Shown: positions 1 through 5,667 of the stretch, in pieces
Layout of the letters: every line of letters starts with the position of its first letter
How positions within the stretch are numbered: the first letter of the stretch is position 1
Assembly: GCA_039188505.1 (NCBI GenBank)
Contig: JBCCZC010000353.1
Coordinates: 1-6,211 of the forward strand
Reading direction: 5' to 3'
Source of the DNA: JBCCZC01 sp039188505
GTDB lineage: Bacteria; Pseudomonadota; Gammaproteobacteria; Xanthomonadales; SZUA-38
Length of the DNA stretch: 6,211 nt
Notes under the pieces: generated by a model
The model's database searches: none
Told to the model about the DNA's origin: nothing
What the model saw: the letters and a program-made list of their open reading frames with translations, nothing else
Made by a program: the position numbers and the translations under genes

Positions 1-958
1 CATCGTGAACGGCCTCGTGGGCCTGCTCGCGTCGGGCGGCTCGACCAACCACACGATCCACCTCGTCGCGATCGCCGAGGCCGCCGGCATCCGCATCAAC
101 TGGGACGACTTCTCCGAGCTCTCAGCCGTGGTGCCGCTGCTCGCGAAGGTCTACCCCAACGGCCAGGCGGACGTGAACCACTTCCAGGCCGCCGGCGGTA
201 TTCCGGTGCTCATGCGAGAGTTGCTCAAGGCCGGCCTCCTCCACGAGGACGTGACGACGATCGCCGATGGCGGCCTGTCGCGCTACCTCGAGGAACCCTG
301 GCTCGACGGCGCGCACCTGCGCATGCGTCCGGCGGCTGAGAAGAGCCATGACACCGAGGTGCTCGGCTCCATCGATGCCCCCTTCTCTCCGAGCGGCGGC
401 ATCCAGCTCATGGACGGCAATCTCGGCCGGGCCATCGTGAAGACTTCCGCGGTGAAACCCGAACACCAGGTCATCCGAGCGCCGGCCGCGGTGTTCCGGT
501 CGCAGCACGAGGTGGTCGAGGCGTTCCAGGCGGGGCAGCTCGAGCGCGACGTCATCGTGGTGGTCCAGCACCAGGGACCGGCCGCCAACGGCATGCCGGA
601 ACTGCACAAGCTCACGCCTTCGCTTGGGGTACTGCAGGACAAGGGATTCAAGGTGGCGCTCGTCACCGACGGCCGCATGTCCGGCGCTTCGGGCAAGGTC
701 ACCGCCGCCATCCAGGTCAGTCCCGAGTGTGCCGCCGGCGGCATGCTGGCCCGGGTGCAGGACGGCGACCCGATGATCGTGGACGCGACCACCGGCGAGC
801 TGCGGGTCGAAGTCGACGACGCGACGCTCGGCGCCCGCGAACCGGCCCCGTGTCCCGACAGCGAGTTCGGTGTCGGCCGCGAGCTGTTTGCCGGCTTCCG
901 GCAGCGGGTCAGGAGTGCAGAGGAAGGCGCGAGCAGCCTGATCGGAGCGAGCGCATGA
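1..958 (+). CDS. edd: 6-phosphogluconate dehydratase, C-terminal part (5' truncated by window edge)
   Basis: This enzyme dehydrates 6-phosphogluconate to 2-keto-3-deoxy-6-phosphogluconate (KDPG), the first committed step of the Entner-Doudoroff pathway, in the cytoplasm. The reading frame is open from the left edge (first full codon at 2), so the true start lies outside. About 318 residues are visible against roughly 600 in the family, so the N-terminal half, with most of the Fe-S cluster ligands, is missing here. Visible IlvD/Edd signatures are GGSTNHT near the edge, ADVNHFQAAGG at about residues 56-66, LMDGNLGRA, and HQGPAANGMPELHKL followed by VTDGRMSGASGKV at about residues 190-232. The PELHKL stretch and the C-terminal FGVGRELFAGFR segment fit Edd better than dihydroxy-acid dehydratase (IlvD). 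The stop TGA at 956-958 overlaps the ATG of eda, which supports the assignment and indicates co-transcription and translational coupling. Nothing in the visible part looks broken. Confidence 0.96.
   Translation, partial: IVNGLVGLLASGGSTNHTIHLVAIAEAAGIRINWDDFSELSAVVPLLAKVYPNGQADVNHFQAAGGIPVLMRELLKAGLLHEDVTTIADGGLSRYLEEPWLDGAHLRMRPAAEKSHDTEVLGSIDAPFSPSGGIQLMDGNLGRAIVKTSAVKPEHQVIRAPAAVFRSQHEVVEAFQAGQLERDVIVVVQHQGPAANGMPELHKLTPSLGVLQDKGFKVALVTDGRMSGASGKVTAAIQVSPECAAGGMLARVQDGDPMIVDATTGELRVEVDDATLGAREPAPCPDSEFGVGRELFAGFRQRVRSAEEGASSLIGASA
944..947 (+). promoter_or_regulatory. Ribosome binding site of eda inside the end of edd
   Basis: GGAG lies 7 nt before the eda ATG at 955, within the last codons of edd. 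It supports the overlapping ATGA start rather than an internal start. Confidence 0.6.
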
Positions 959-1581
959 GGACGATCTCGGAGATCTTCGCCCTCAGTCCGGTCATTCCCG
1001 TGGTCACGATCGATGACGTCGAACAGGCGGTCCCGCTGGCCCAGGCGCTCGCCGCCGGCGGTGTCCCGATCATCGAGGTCACACTGCGGACCGCCACGGC
1101 GCTGGGCGCCATCGCGGCGATCGCTGCGGACGTTCCCGAGATCTGCCTCGGCGTGGGCACCATCTGGACGGCAACGGACCTGCACCGCGCCATCGACGCC
1201 GGCGCCCACTTCGGCGTATCGCCGGGCGCCACGTCGCGCCTGCTGGACGCCGTCGTGGAGTCGCGACTGCCCTTCCTCCCCGGCTGCCAGACGGCGAGCG
1301 AGATCGCGGATCGCGTCGATCGCGGCTTCGAGGGCGTGAAGTTCTTCCCGGCGGAAACCAGCGGCGGTGCGCCCGCGCTCAAGGGCCTGACGGCCGTCTT
1401 CCCCGACACGAGTTTCTGCCCGACTGGGGGCGTCAAGCCGACGAACGCCCGCGATTATCTGGGAATCAGGGGTGTGGATGTCGTCGGCGGCAGCTGGCTC
1501 ACGCCGAAGGATGCCGTGGCGGCGGGAGACTGGTCGAAGATCACGGCGACGGCCCGGGAGGCCGCCGCACTGACGAGCTAG
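955..1581 (+). CDS. eda: KDPG aldolase (2-dehydro-3-deoxy-6-phosphogluconate aldolase)
   Basis: This class I aldolase cleaves KDPG into pyruvate and glyceraldehyde 3-phosphate, the second Entner-Doudoroff step. Family members often also act on 4-hydroxy-2-oxoglutarate. The product is 208 residues, close to the usual 205-215, forming a single TIM barrel. Visible active-site elements are IIEVTLRT (Glu41 and Arg45), GVGT at 66-69, SPGATSRLL at 89-97, the Schiff-base lysine Lys129 in GVKFFPAE, and the phosphate-binding FCPTGGV at 154-160. The ATG at 955 is preferred over longer in-frame extensions because it gives the family N-terminus (MRTISEIFALSPVIPVV), has a GGAG at suitable spacing and overlaps the edd stop. 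It forms an operon with edd and ends 9 bp from the stop of the convergent CBS gene. All key residues are intact. Confidence 0.96.
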   Translation: MRTISEIFALSPVIPVVTIDDVEQAVPLAQALAAGGVPIIEVTLRTATALGAIAAIAADVPEICLGVGTIWTATDLHRAIDAGAHFGVSPGATSRLLDAVVESRLPFLPGCQTASEIADRVDRGFEGVKFFPAETSGGAPALKGLTAVFPDTSFCPTGGVKPTNARDYLGIRGVDVVGGSWLTPKDAVAAGDWSKITATAREAAALTS

Positions 1582-1595
1582 CGACGCGCGCTAGC
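1577..1595. terminator. Inverted repeat between convergent genes, possible weak bidirectional terminator
   Basis: GCTAGCG (1577-1583) and CGCTAGC (1589-1595) form a 7-bp stem with a 5-nt loop. The TAG stop of eda lies in one arm and the TAG stop of the CBS gene in the other. No T-tract follows on either strand, so it is not a canonical Rho-independent terminator. Its position exactly between two convergent genes suggests transcript 3'-end formation or protection. Confidence 0.4.
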
Positions 1596-2043
1596 GGTAC
1601 GGGAGACCGCCGGCGATGTACATGCCGAGGCTTTCGATCTCCTCTTCCTTCTCCTGCATCTTCTGCTGCACCAGCTCGCCGATGCCGAGCACGCCCACGA
1701 CCTTGCCGTACTTCACCACCGGCAGGTGGCGGATGTTGTGCTTCGACATGATGTTGAGGCAGTCGTCCAGGGAATGCTCCTCGGTGACCGAGATGACCTG
1801 GGCGGTCATGATGTCCCGCACCGGTGTCGCTGCGGACGTCTTGTCCTCGAGGATCACCTTCCGGGCGTAGTCACGCTCGGAGAGCATGCCGACGAGGCGC
1901 CCCTGCGCGTCCTGGACCACCAGCGCGCCGATGTTCTTGTCGGCCATGATCTTCAGCGCTTCGAGCACCGGCTTATCCGGCTCGATGCGATAGACAACGC
2001 GGCCCTTGCTGTCGAGAAACTGCTTCGTGCTGAATTTGCTCAC
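1591..2043 (-). CDS. Stand-alone tandem CBS-domain protein
   Basis: The product is about 150 residues and consists almost entirely of a CBS pair (Bateman module), which in known families binds adenine nucleotides such as AMP or ATP and acts as an energy or redox sensor. CBS1 spans about residues 18-66, with IGALVVQDAQGRLVGMLSERDYAR. CBS2 spans about 80-128, with the DIMT entry, IRHLPVV and GKVVGVLGIGELV. A charged, probably helical tail (QKMQEKEEEIESLGMYI) follows. There is no fused catalytic domain, so its partner is unknown. I chose the GTG at 2043 because GGAGGG lies 4 nt before it and the N-terminus then matches the family (MSKFSTKQFLDSKG). An in-frame TTG at 2061 would add six residues. 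The gene is convergent with eda and 203 nt downstream of the hydrolase gene, so it probably has its own promoter. Confidence 0.9.
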   Translation of the reverse strand: MSKFSTKQFLDSKGRVVYRIEPDKPVLEALKIMADKNIGALVVQDAQGRLVGMLSERDYARKVILEDKTSAATPVRDIMTAQVISVTEEHSLDDCLNIMSKHNIRHLPVVKYGKVVGVLGIGELVQQKMQEKEEEIESLGMYIAGGLPYR

Positions 2044-2047
2044 CTCA

Positions 2048-2053
2048 CCCTCC
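2048..2053 (-). promoter_or_regulatory. Ribosome binding site deciding the GTG start of the CBS gene
   Basis: On the minus strand GGAGGG is followed by TGAG and then GTG (2043-2041). This is the strongest Shine-Dalgarno match near any minus-strand start in the window, and it favours the GTG over the upstream in-frame TTG at 2061, inside whose extension it would lie. Confidence 0.65.
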
Positions 2054-2117
2054 GAGATCAATCCGTATGTGGTTGATCATCGGTCAGCGGCGATGAACGG
2101 GCTGTTTCCGAATGGCC

Positions 2118-2156
2118 CTGCTGAAATTGACGGGCCTGTCACTGCTGAGATTGACG
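2118..2156. repeat. Two 15-bp direct repeats with 24-bp period upstream of the CBS gene
   Basis: CTGCTGAAATTGACG (2118-2132) and CTGCTGAGATTGACG (2142-2156) match at 14 of 15 positions, start to start 24 bp. They lie 75-113 bp upstream of the CBS start codon, where a tandem operator could sit. They could also be a remnant of an old duplication. No regulator can be named. Confidence 0.5.
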
Positions 2157-2246
2157 TCCAGCCCCGTTGACACCCGGGCCAAGGCCATTCCCTCCCGGGG
2201 CCCGCCCACTTCCCACGCGGATCCCCGACCGGTCCGGGAGACGCCG

Positions 2247-3635
2247 TCACGGGCGCTGGCAACGCCGATCCGGTGCGTCGATCGCGTCCGCAATCCCCGG
2301 GAGCTGCTCGACGTAGTCGGCCGGAAACTGCCAGAAGCGGACCACGTCGCCCTTGACCAGCCCGCGCTGCTCGGGCGGCAGGTCGTAGAGCAGCTGCATC
2401 GCGATGTCGCTCGAGACCCAGGGGCTCGTCCGGAAGTAGCGATGCCCCTTGGCGACGGCGGAGCCCTCGGCACGGGTCACGTCGATGATCTGCAGATTGG
2501 GGTGTTCCGCCAGGAACTGCTCCTCGCGCGCGTTCAGCGGGTCCGTGCGCGCGAACCGACCCGCGCGCACGCGACCGGCAAAGAGGAAACCCGCGGCCCT
2601 CAGGGCCGTGTCGATCTCGGAGACGTAGATCGTGAGGTTGTCGGGCACGCGCAGCGCGCCATCGAGGACGTAGCCGCTGAGGATGTCCGAATCGACATCG
2701 CTGCCGGTCAGAATGACGTTGCCGAGCTTCACCCCCTCATCGATCTCGTCATCGCTCATGAGGAACCCGTACATGCCGAGATCGGCGAGCATGCGGCTGA
2801 CGAGTTGCGTGCCCGCGCTGTAGCCGATCACGTGGATCTTCTCGACGTTCGTGTTCCGGGCGATGTCGAGAATCAGGGTGCGCAGGTAGCGAGCGGAATA
2901 GCGCGCGTTGTCCAGATCGCCGAAATAGGCAAACGTGCTGACCTTCGTGGGCCACGAATAGGCCACGACCGCACCGTTGTGACCGAGGAAATGGGAGAGC
3001 TCCGCGGCGACGACGATCGACTCCTCGATGTCGATCTTGTAGCCGTGGACATAGATGTAGACGTGTGGCGTGCCCGAGGCGTCGAGGCGGTGGTCGATGG
3101 CCTCGAAGAAGCGCTGGCCAGGCGCCTCGCTGCGCGCGGTTTCCATGTCCGAGAAGCGGATCGTTTTCTCCAGCACGCCGAAGGTCTCGAGGTCCTCGAA
3201 GACGACCGAGAAGTCGCTGCTGCGACTCCCGCGCAGCGTGGCCCAGCGCGCCTCGTCCCCGCTCAGCGCAGGTTCGTGCCTGAGTCGCGTGCGGGCAGCG
3301 CCGAGGTGGAGCATATTGGCGCGCCGGTGGGTGAAATAATCGTAGCGCCGATCCTCCGGACCAGCGGGCGCCCGATCGGTGGCAAACAGCACCCCCGGGT
3401 CTTCGGTGATGCGATTGCAGTGGTCGAAGGGATCGATGGCGCCGGCCTCGTAGACCGCCGGCGCGGGCATCAGGGGGATCTCCATGGGCTTCGGGCCCCT
3501 GCCCGCGCAGCCGGCGACGAGCGTCGCGGCGAGCCAAAGCAGCAGCGTGCGCGGGCCCGCCGCGAACGGCCGGCCCTGATCCGGCGCGTCAGCGGAATCG
3601 CTGCGTAACTGGTCGCCGAACTGCTGCCTACTCAA
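2247..3635 (-). CDS. Lipoprotein alpha/beta hydrolase, DUF900 type
   Basis: This is a predicted exported lipoprotein of 462 residues with an alpha/beta-hydrolase fold of the DUF900 class, whose substrate is unknown. A hydrophobic stretch at residues 31-42 ends in the lipobox LVAGC (Cys43). The residue after the cysteine is Ala, so outer-membrane sorting is expected rather than inner-membrane retention. The n-region of about 29 residues is long. Family landmarks are LFATDR (83-88), HVYIYVHGY (191-199) and the nucleophile elbow GYSAG with Ser273. Candidate triad partners are Asp313 or Asp315 in TGSDVDSD, and His398 in KGHRYF. The TTG at 3635 is the only usable start before the lipobox. AGGG precedes it by 6 nt and the frame is open back to the stop of the phosphatase gene. 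It follows that gene by 51 nt with no obvious terminator, so co-transcription is likely. A plus-strand frame also stays open here but shows no family motifs. Confidence 0.88.
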   Translation of the reverse strand: MSRQQFGDQLRSDSADAPDQGRPFAAGPRTLLLWLAATLVAGCAGRGPKPMEIPLMPAPAVYEAGAIDPFDHCNRITEDPGVLFATDRAPAGPEDRRYDYFTHRRANMLHLGAARTRLRHEPALSGDEARWATLRGSRSSDFSVVFEDLETFGVLEKTIRFSDMETARSEAPGQRFFEAIDHRLDASGTPHVYIYVHGYKIDIEESIVVAAELSHFLGHNGAVVAYSWPTKVSTFAYFGDLDNARYSARYLRTLILDIARNTNVEKIHVIGYSAGTQLVSRMLADLGMYGFLMSDDEIDEGVKLGNVILTGSDVDSDILSGYVLDGALRVPDNLTIYVSEIDTALRAAGFLFAGRVRAGRFARTDPLNAREEQFLAEHPNLQIIDVTRAEGSAVAKGHRYFRTSPWVSSDIAMQLLYDLPPEQRGLVKGDVVRFWQFPADYVEQLPGIADAIDAPDRRCQRP

Positions 3636-3686
3636 TACGCACCCTGCCGTGATCGGATTCGGGGGAGACCGCCGCTGGCAGCGACG

Positions 3687-5174
3687 CTACCAGAGATACC
3701 AGACACCGAGGCTGAGCTGCCGGTAGCGGGTGTCGTTGAACAGCGCGTCTCGATGGATTTCGCGCTCACCGAAGCGAAGCCCTGCCGACAGCGCCCATTG
3801 CGGCGTCAGACGATAGCCGAGCTGCAAGCTGCTGTCCCACAGCGTGACGTCGGAACCGCTCCAGCCCGCAAGCCTGCCCCAGAGCAGCCAGCGCTCGCCG
3901 GGCGCGTACTGCGCCCGGGCGCCGAGGACGAGGCGGGTGAATTTCTCCTCGACGGACGCGCGGGCCGTATCGCTCCTCAGCTGCAGCTGCGTATCGATGT
4001 GCGCGACGGATCCCGAGAGCGTGAGCGTGAAACGAGGCGAGCTCACGACGTCATAGCCATAGCCGGCCCAGTAGTCATTCGCTACGTAGCGACTGGCAAC
4101 GGAGGTCCCCGCCAGGAACGCCTCACCGGCAAAGGACGTGTCCTCGGCCAGCTCCGTGCCTTCGCGGATCTCGATGGGCGAGAACGTTGCATAGATGCCG
4201 TGGCGGCTTCGTTCGCTGAATCGAGTGCCGACCGCCAGCATGCCGGTTGCGATCGGATTCTGATTCTCGTCGAAGCGAAAATCGATGGCGGTGCCGCTGC
4301 CCGATGGTGCGCGCGCCGCGTTCCGGCGCATGTCGAACAGGCCCATCTCCCACACAAAGTAGCGATGGGGCACCGTGGTCGGGAGCGGCTCCGGATCTGA
4401 CCCGCGCCTTGCGCCGGGGTCGAATTCGATCTCCAGGCCCACCGTATCGCCGCTGGCAAGCAGCGACAGCCGGGCGCGCTCGTCGATCGGGTGGGTGTGA
4501 AGGAAGTTGGACAGGAGCCCGATCGCCATGCCGGAGATCACGTCGTCGGCGAAATGCTTCTGGCCCTTCACCCGGCTCGCGCCGGTGTACGCGGCCAGCA
4601 TGGAGGCCGGCGCACCCCACCTGGCGCCGTAGCGCCGCCAGATGTAGGCGGCGCCGGTGAACGAGGCGGCGGTATGGCCCGAGGGGAAGGAGTTATCGGC
4701 CGAGCCATCCGGCCGCTCCTTGTCGACTATGTACTTGATGCCGTGGGTGGCTGCTGTCGCCGTGCCGGCCGCGTAGGCCAGCTGCCGCAGTCCCTCCCGG
4801 TCGCCGATCGCAAGGGCGCTGCCCAGCCCGAAGACGCCGGGCACAAACTGGGTGATATCACCGAGGTCGCGGATATCGTCGGTATCCGCCGTGGCGTAGT
4901 AGGCGCCGAGGCCCAGCGCAACGCCGGCGGTGATCCAGCGACTCCGGCGATCGAAGCCACCGGTGAGCCAATCGCCCTTCGACCTGGCCTTGTTCGCCGG
5001 CGCTTCCAGCGCCGCTCCAGTCTCACCTCCGGTAGCCACCCCGTTCGGTTCCGTTTGCGCCAGCACGGTCAGCGGACTCTCGGGCGCGGCCGTCGCGACC
5101 GGGTTCCCTCCCAGCAGTCCGCCCGTGAGCGCCACGAGCAGAGCCGCACGCATCTTCCGTCTCGTCTCGGTCAA
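3687..5174 (-). CDS. Secreted PAP2-family phosphatase fused to a C-terminal putative outer-membrane beta-barrel
   Basis: The 495-residue product is predicted to be exported. A signal peptide covers about residues 1-30: charged TETRRKMR, hydrophobic AALLVALTGGLLGG, then VATAA as a cleavage site. A low-complexity linker follows. The PAP2 domain at about residues 80-225 has all three motifs: K147-x6-RP (KYIVDKERP), PSGH at 164-167, and SR-x5-H-x3-D with Arg201, His207 and Asp211. These are the catalytic residues of the acid phosphatase/PAP2 superfamily, so it should hydrolyse phosphate or diphosphate esters, possibly lipid-linked. Residues about 240-495 are rich in alternating aromatic and small residues with short polar turns and end in GVWYLW with a terminal Trp, as in outer-membrane beta-barrels. 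I chose the TTG at 5174, with AGGGA 6 nt before it. The in-frame ATG at 5309 overlaps the cupin gene and would bury the signal peptide. ATG 5153 is a possible shorter start. The substrate is unknown. Confidence 0.87.
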   Translation of the reverse strand: MTETRRKMRAALLVALTGGLLGGNPVATAAPESPLTVLAQTEPNGVATGGETGAALEAPANKARSKGDWLTGGFDRRSRWITAGVALGLGAYYATADTDDIRDLGDITQFVPGVFGLGSALAIGDREGLRQLAYAAGTATAATHGIKYIVDKERPDGSADNSFPSGHTAASFTGAAYIWRRYGARWGAPASMLAAYTGASRVKGQKHFADDVISGMAIGLLSNFLHTHPIDERARLSLLASGDTVGLEIEFDPGARRGSDPEPLPTTVPHRYFVWEMGLFDMRRNAARAPSGSGTAIDFRFDENQNPIATGMLAVGTRFSERSRHGIYATFSPIEIREGTELAEDTSFAGEAFLAGTSVASRYVANDYWAGYGYDVVSSPRFTLTLSGSVAHIDTQLQLRSDTARASVEEKFTRLVLGARAQYAPGERWLLWGRLAGWSGSDVTLWDSSLQLGYRLTPQWALSAGLRFGEREIHRDALFNDTRYRQLSLGVWYLW

Positions 5175-5180
5175 TATCTT

Positions 5181-5185
5181 TCCCT
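5181..5185 (-). promoter_or_regulatory. Ribosome binding site supporting the TTG start of the PAP2 fusion gene
   Basis: AGGGA on the minus strand is 6 nt before the TTG at 5174. The alternative ATG at 5153 has only a GGA placed too close to be a good site. Confidence 0.5.
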
Positions 5186-5205
5186 GGCCTCTGGCGCCGG
5201 CGATG

Positions 5206-5229
5206 GCTCGGGCGCGATCGCGCCCGAGC
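5206..5229. promoter_or_regulatory. Perfect 24-bp palindrome in the leader of the PAP2 fusion gene
   Basis: The half-site GCTCGGGCGCGA is followed directly by its exact reverse complement, centred between 5217 and 5218 on GCGATCGC. In RNA this gives a 10-bp, almost all G-C stem with a GATC loop, 31 nt before the TTG start on the minus strand. No U-tract follows, so it does not look like a standard terminator. It could be an operator, an mRNA stabilising hairpin or part of a translational switch. It lies between the stop of the cupin gene and the start of the phosphatase gene. Confidence 0.65.
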
Positions 5230-5292
5230 GATGGTCGGACATCGATCCAAGGCTGCGAAGCGATGGGACTGTCGTCCCGAGACGAGCGTAGC

Positions 5293-5658
5293 CTAAATCC
5301 AGATGTCATTCCGGGCAGTCAGCTCGCCGCCGGCCTCACCGGTATTGACGACGCCGCGGGGCTCGATCAGGAGCACGCTACAGCCGGCCTCGGCAACGGG
5401 CCGGTGCTGCACGCCTTTTGGCACGACGTACATCTCGCCAGCAGCCAGGTCGACGCCGTCGCCGTCGGGGAGTTCGATGCGCAGGTTGCCTTCGAGGACG
5501 ATGAACGCCTCATCCGTGTCATCGTGCTGGTGCCAGACGAACTCGCCCTCGAGGCGGGCAAGCTTGAACTGGTAGTCGTTCAGCTCGGAGACCACCCGCG
5601 GCAGCCAGGGGCCAGGCAGGAGGGCGAGCTTGTCGGCGAAGTTGATCGCGTCGGCCAT
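5293..5658 (-). CDS. Small single-domain cupin protein
   Basis: This 121-residue protein is a single cupin barrel. Motif 1 is visible as HQH-x4-E (His43, His45, Glu50, within GEFVWHQHDDTDEAFIVLEG). Motif 2 is visible as G-x5-P-x-G-x2-H (Gly74, Pro80, Gly82, His85). The four presumed metal ligands (three His and one Glu) are all present, so a divalent-metal site is expected. The C-terminus PRGVVNTGEAGGEL resembles many small cupins annotated only as cupin-domain or mannose-6-phosphate-isomerase-like proteins, with no established reaction. No signal peptide is seen, so it is probably cytoplasmic. The ATG at 5658 follows the upstream Sel1 gene stop by 9 nt with a weak purine-rich site, suggesting co-transcription and coupling. 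It is followed by a 118-nt structured gap before the phosphatase gene. The family call is secure but the function is not. Confidence 0.92.
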   Translation of the reverse strand: MADAINFADKLALLPGPWLPRVVSELNDYQFKLARLEGEFVWHQHDDTDEAFIVLEGNLRIELPDGDGVDLAAGEMYVVPKGVQHRPVAEAGCSVLLIEPRGVVNTGEAGGELTARNDIWI

Positions 5659-5667
5659 GTTCTTCGC

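Larger units (their letters stand above)
2044..2246. other. Intergenic region between the hydrolase stop and the CBS gene
   Basis: This 203-bp stretch has no convincing gene. On the minus strand it should hold the 3' end of the hydrolase transcript and the promoter and leader of the CBS gene. No clear -10/-35 pair can be picked. GC-rich inverted segments CGGGCC (2175-2180) and GGCCCG (2199-2204) could form a 6-bp stem with an 18-nt loop downstream of the hydrolase stop, but without a T-tract, so it is a weak terminator candidate. A near-perfect 15-bp direct repeat at 2118-2156 is listed separately. TTGACA at 2167-2172 on the plus strand has no matching -10. Confidence 0.5.
5161..5286. repeat. 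10-bp inverted repeat bracketing the leader of the PAP2 fusion gene
   Basis: CTCGTCTCGG at 5161-5170 and its reverse complement CCGAGACGAG at 5277-5286 enclose the 24-bp palindrome. In the minus-strand transcript the first arm begins 6 nt after the cupin stop. The second arm begins in codon 2 of the TTG-initiated phosphatase gene. Pairing would bring the initiation region into a stem. A local 5-bp hairpin (GGGAC 5265-5269 with GTCCC 5274-5278) overlaps the first arm by 2 nt and might compete. Confidence 0.45.

Noticed and set aside
283..1209. Long minus-strand open frame across edd and eda
   Set aside because: Low-complexity composition with no motifs. The plus strand encodes two well-conserved enzymes over the same bases.
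2227..2234. Palindrome GACCGGTC just after the hydrolase stop as a terminator
   Set aside because: Only 8 bp and loop-free, the flanks pair imperfectly, and there is no T-tract. Such short palindromes are common at this GC content.
2077..2262. A 61-codon minus-strand small frame in the intergenic region
   Set aside because: It overlaps the hydrolase end, has Pro/Gly/Trp-rich shadow-like composition, and shows no good start signal.
2112..3608. A 498-codon open frame on the plus strand antisense to the lipoprotein hydrolase
   Set aside because: It is rich in Arg, Asp and Val in the way typical of GC-rich shadow frames and has no recognisable domain. The opposite strand has a lipobox, a GYSAG elbow and DUF900 motifs.
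3651..4260. Ten-base repeat GATCGGATTC at 3651-3660 and 4251-4260
   Set aside because: The second copy is inside coding sequence and the flanks do not match, so it is probably chance.
4491..5291. Plus-strand open frame antisense to the PAP2 domain and its leader
   Set aside because: It covers the reverse complement of the conserved PAP2 motifs and has no ribosome binding site or family signature.
5151..5309. Longer phosphatase start at ATG 5309
   Set aside because: It would overlap the cupin gene by 17 nt, lacks a clear ribosome binding site and places about 45 polar residues before the signal peptide.
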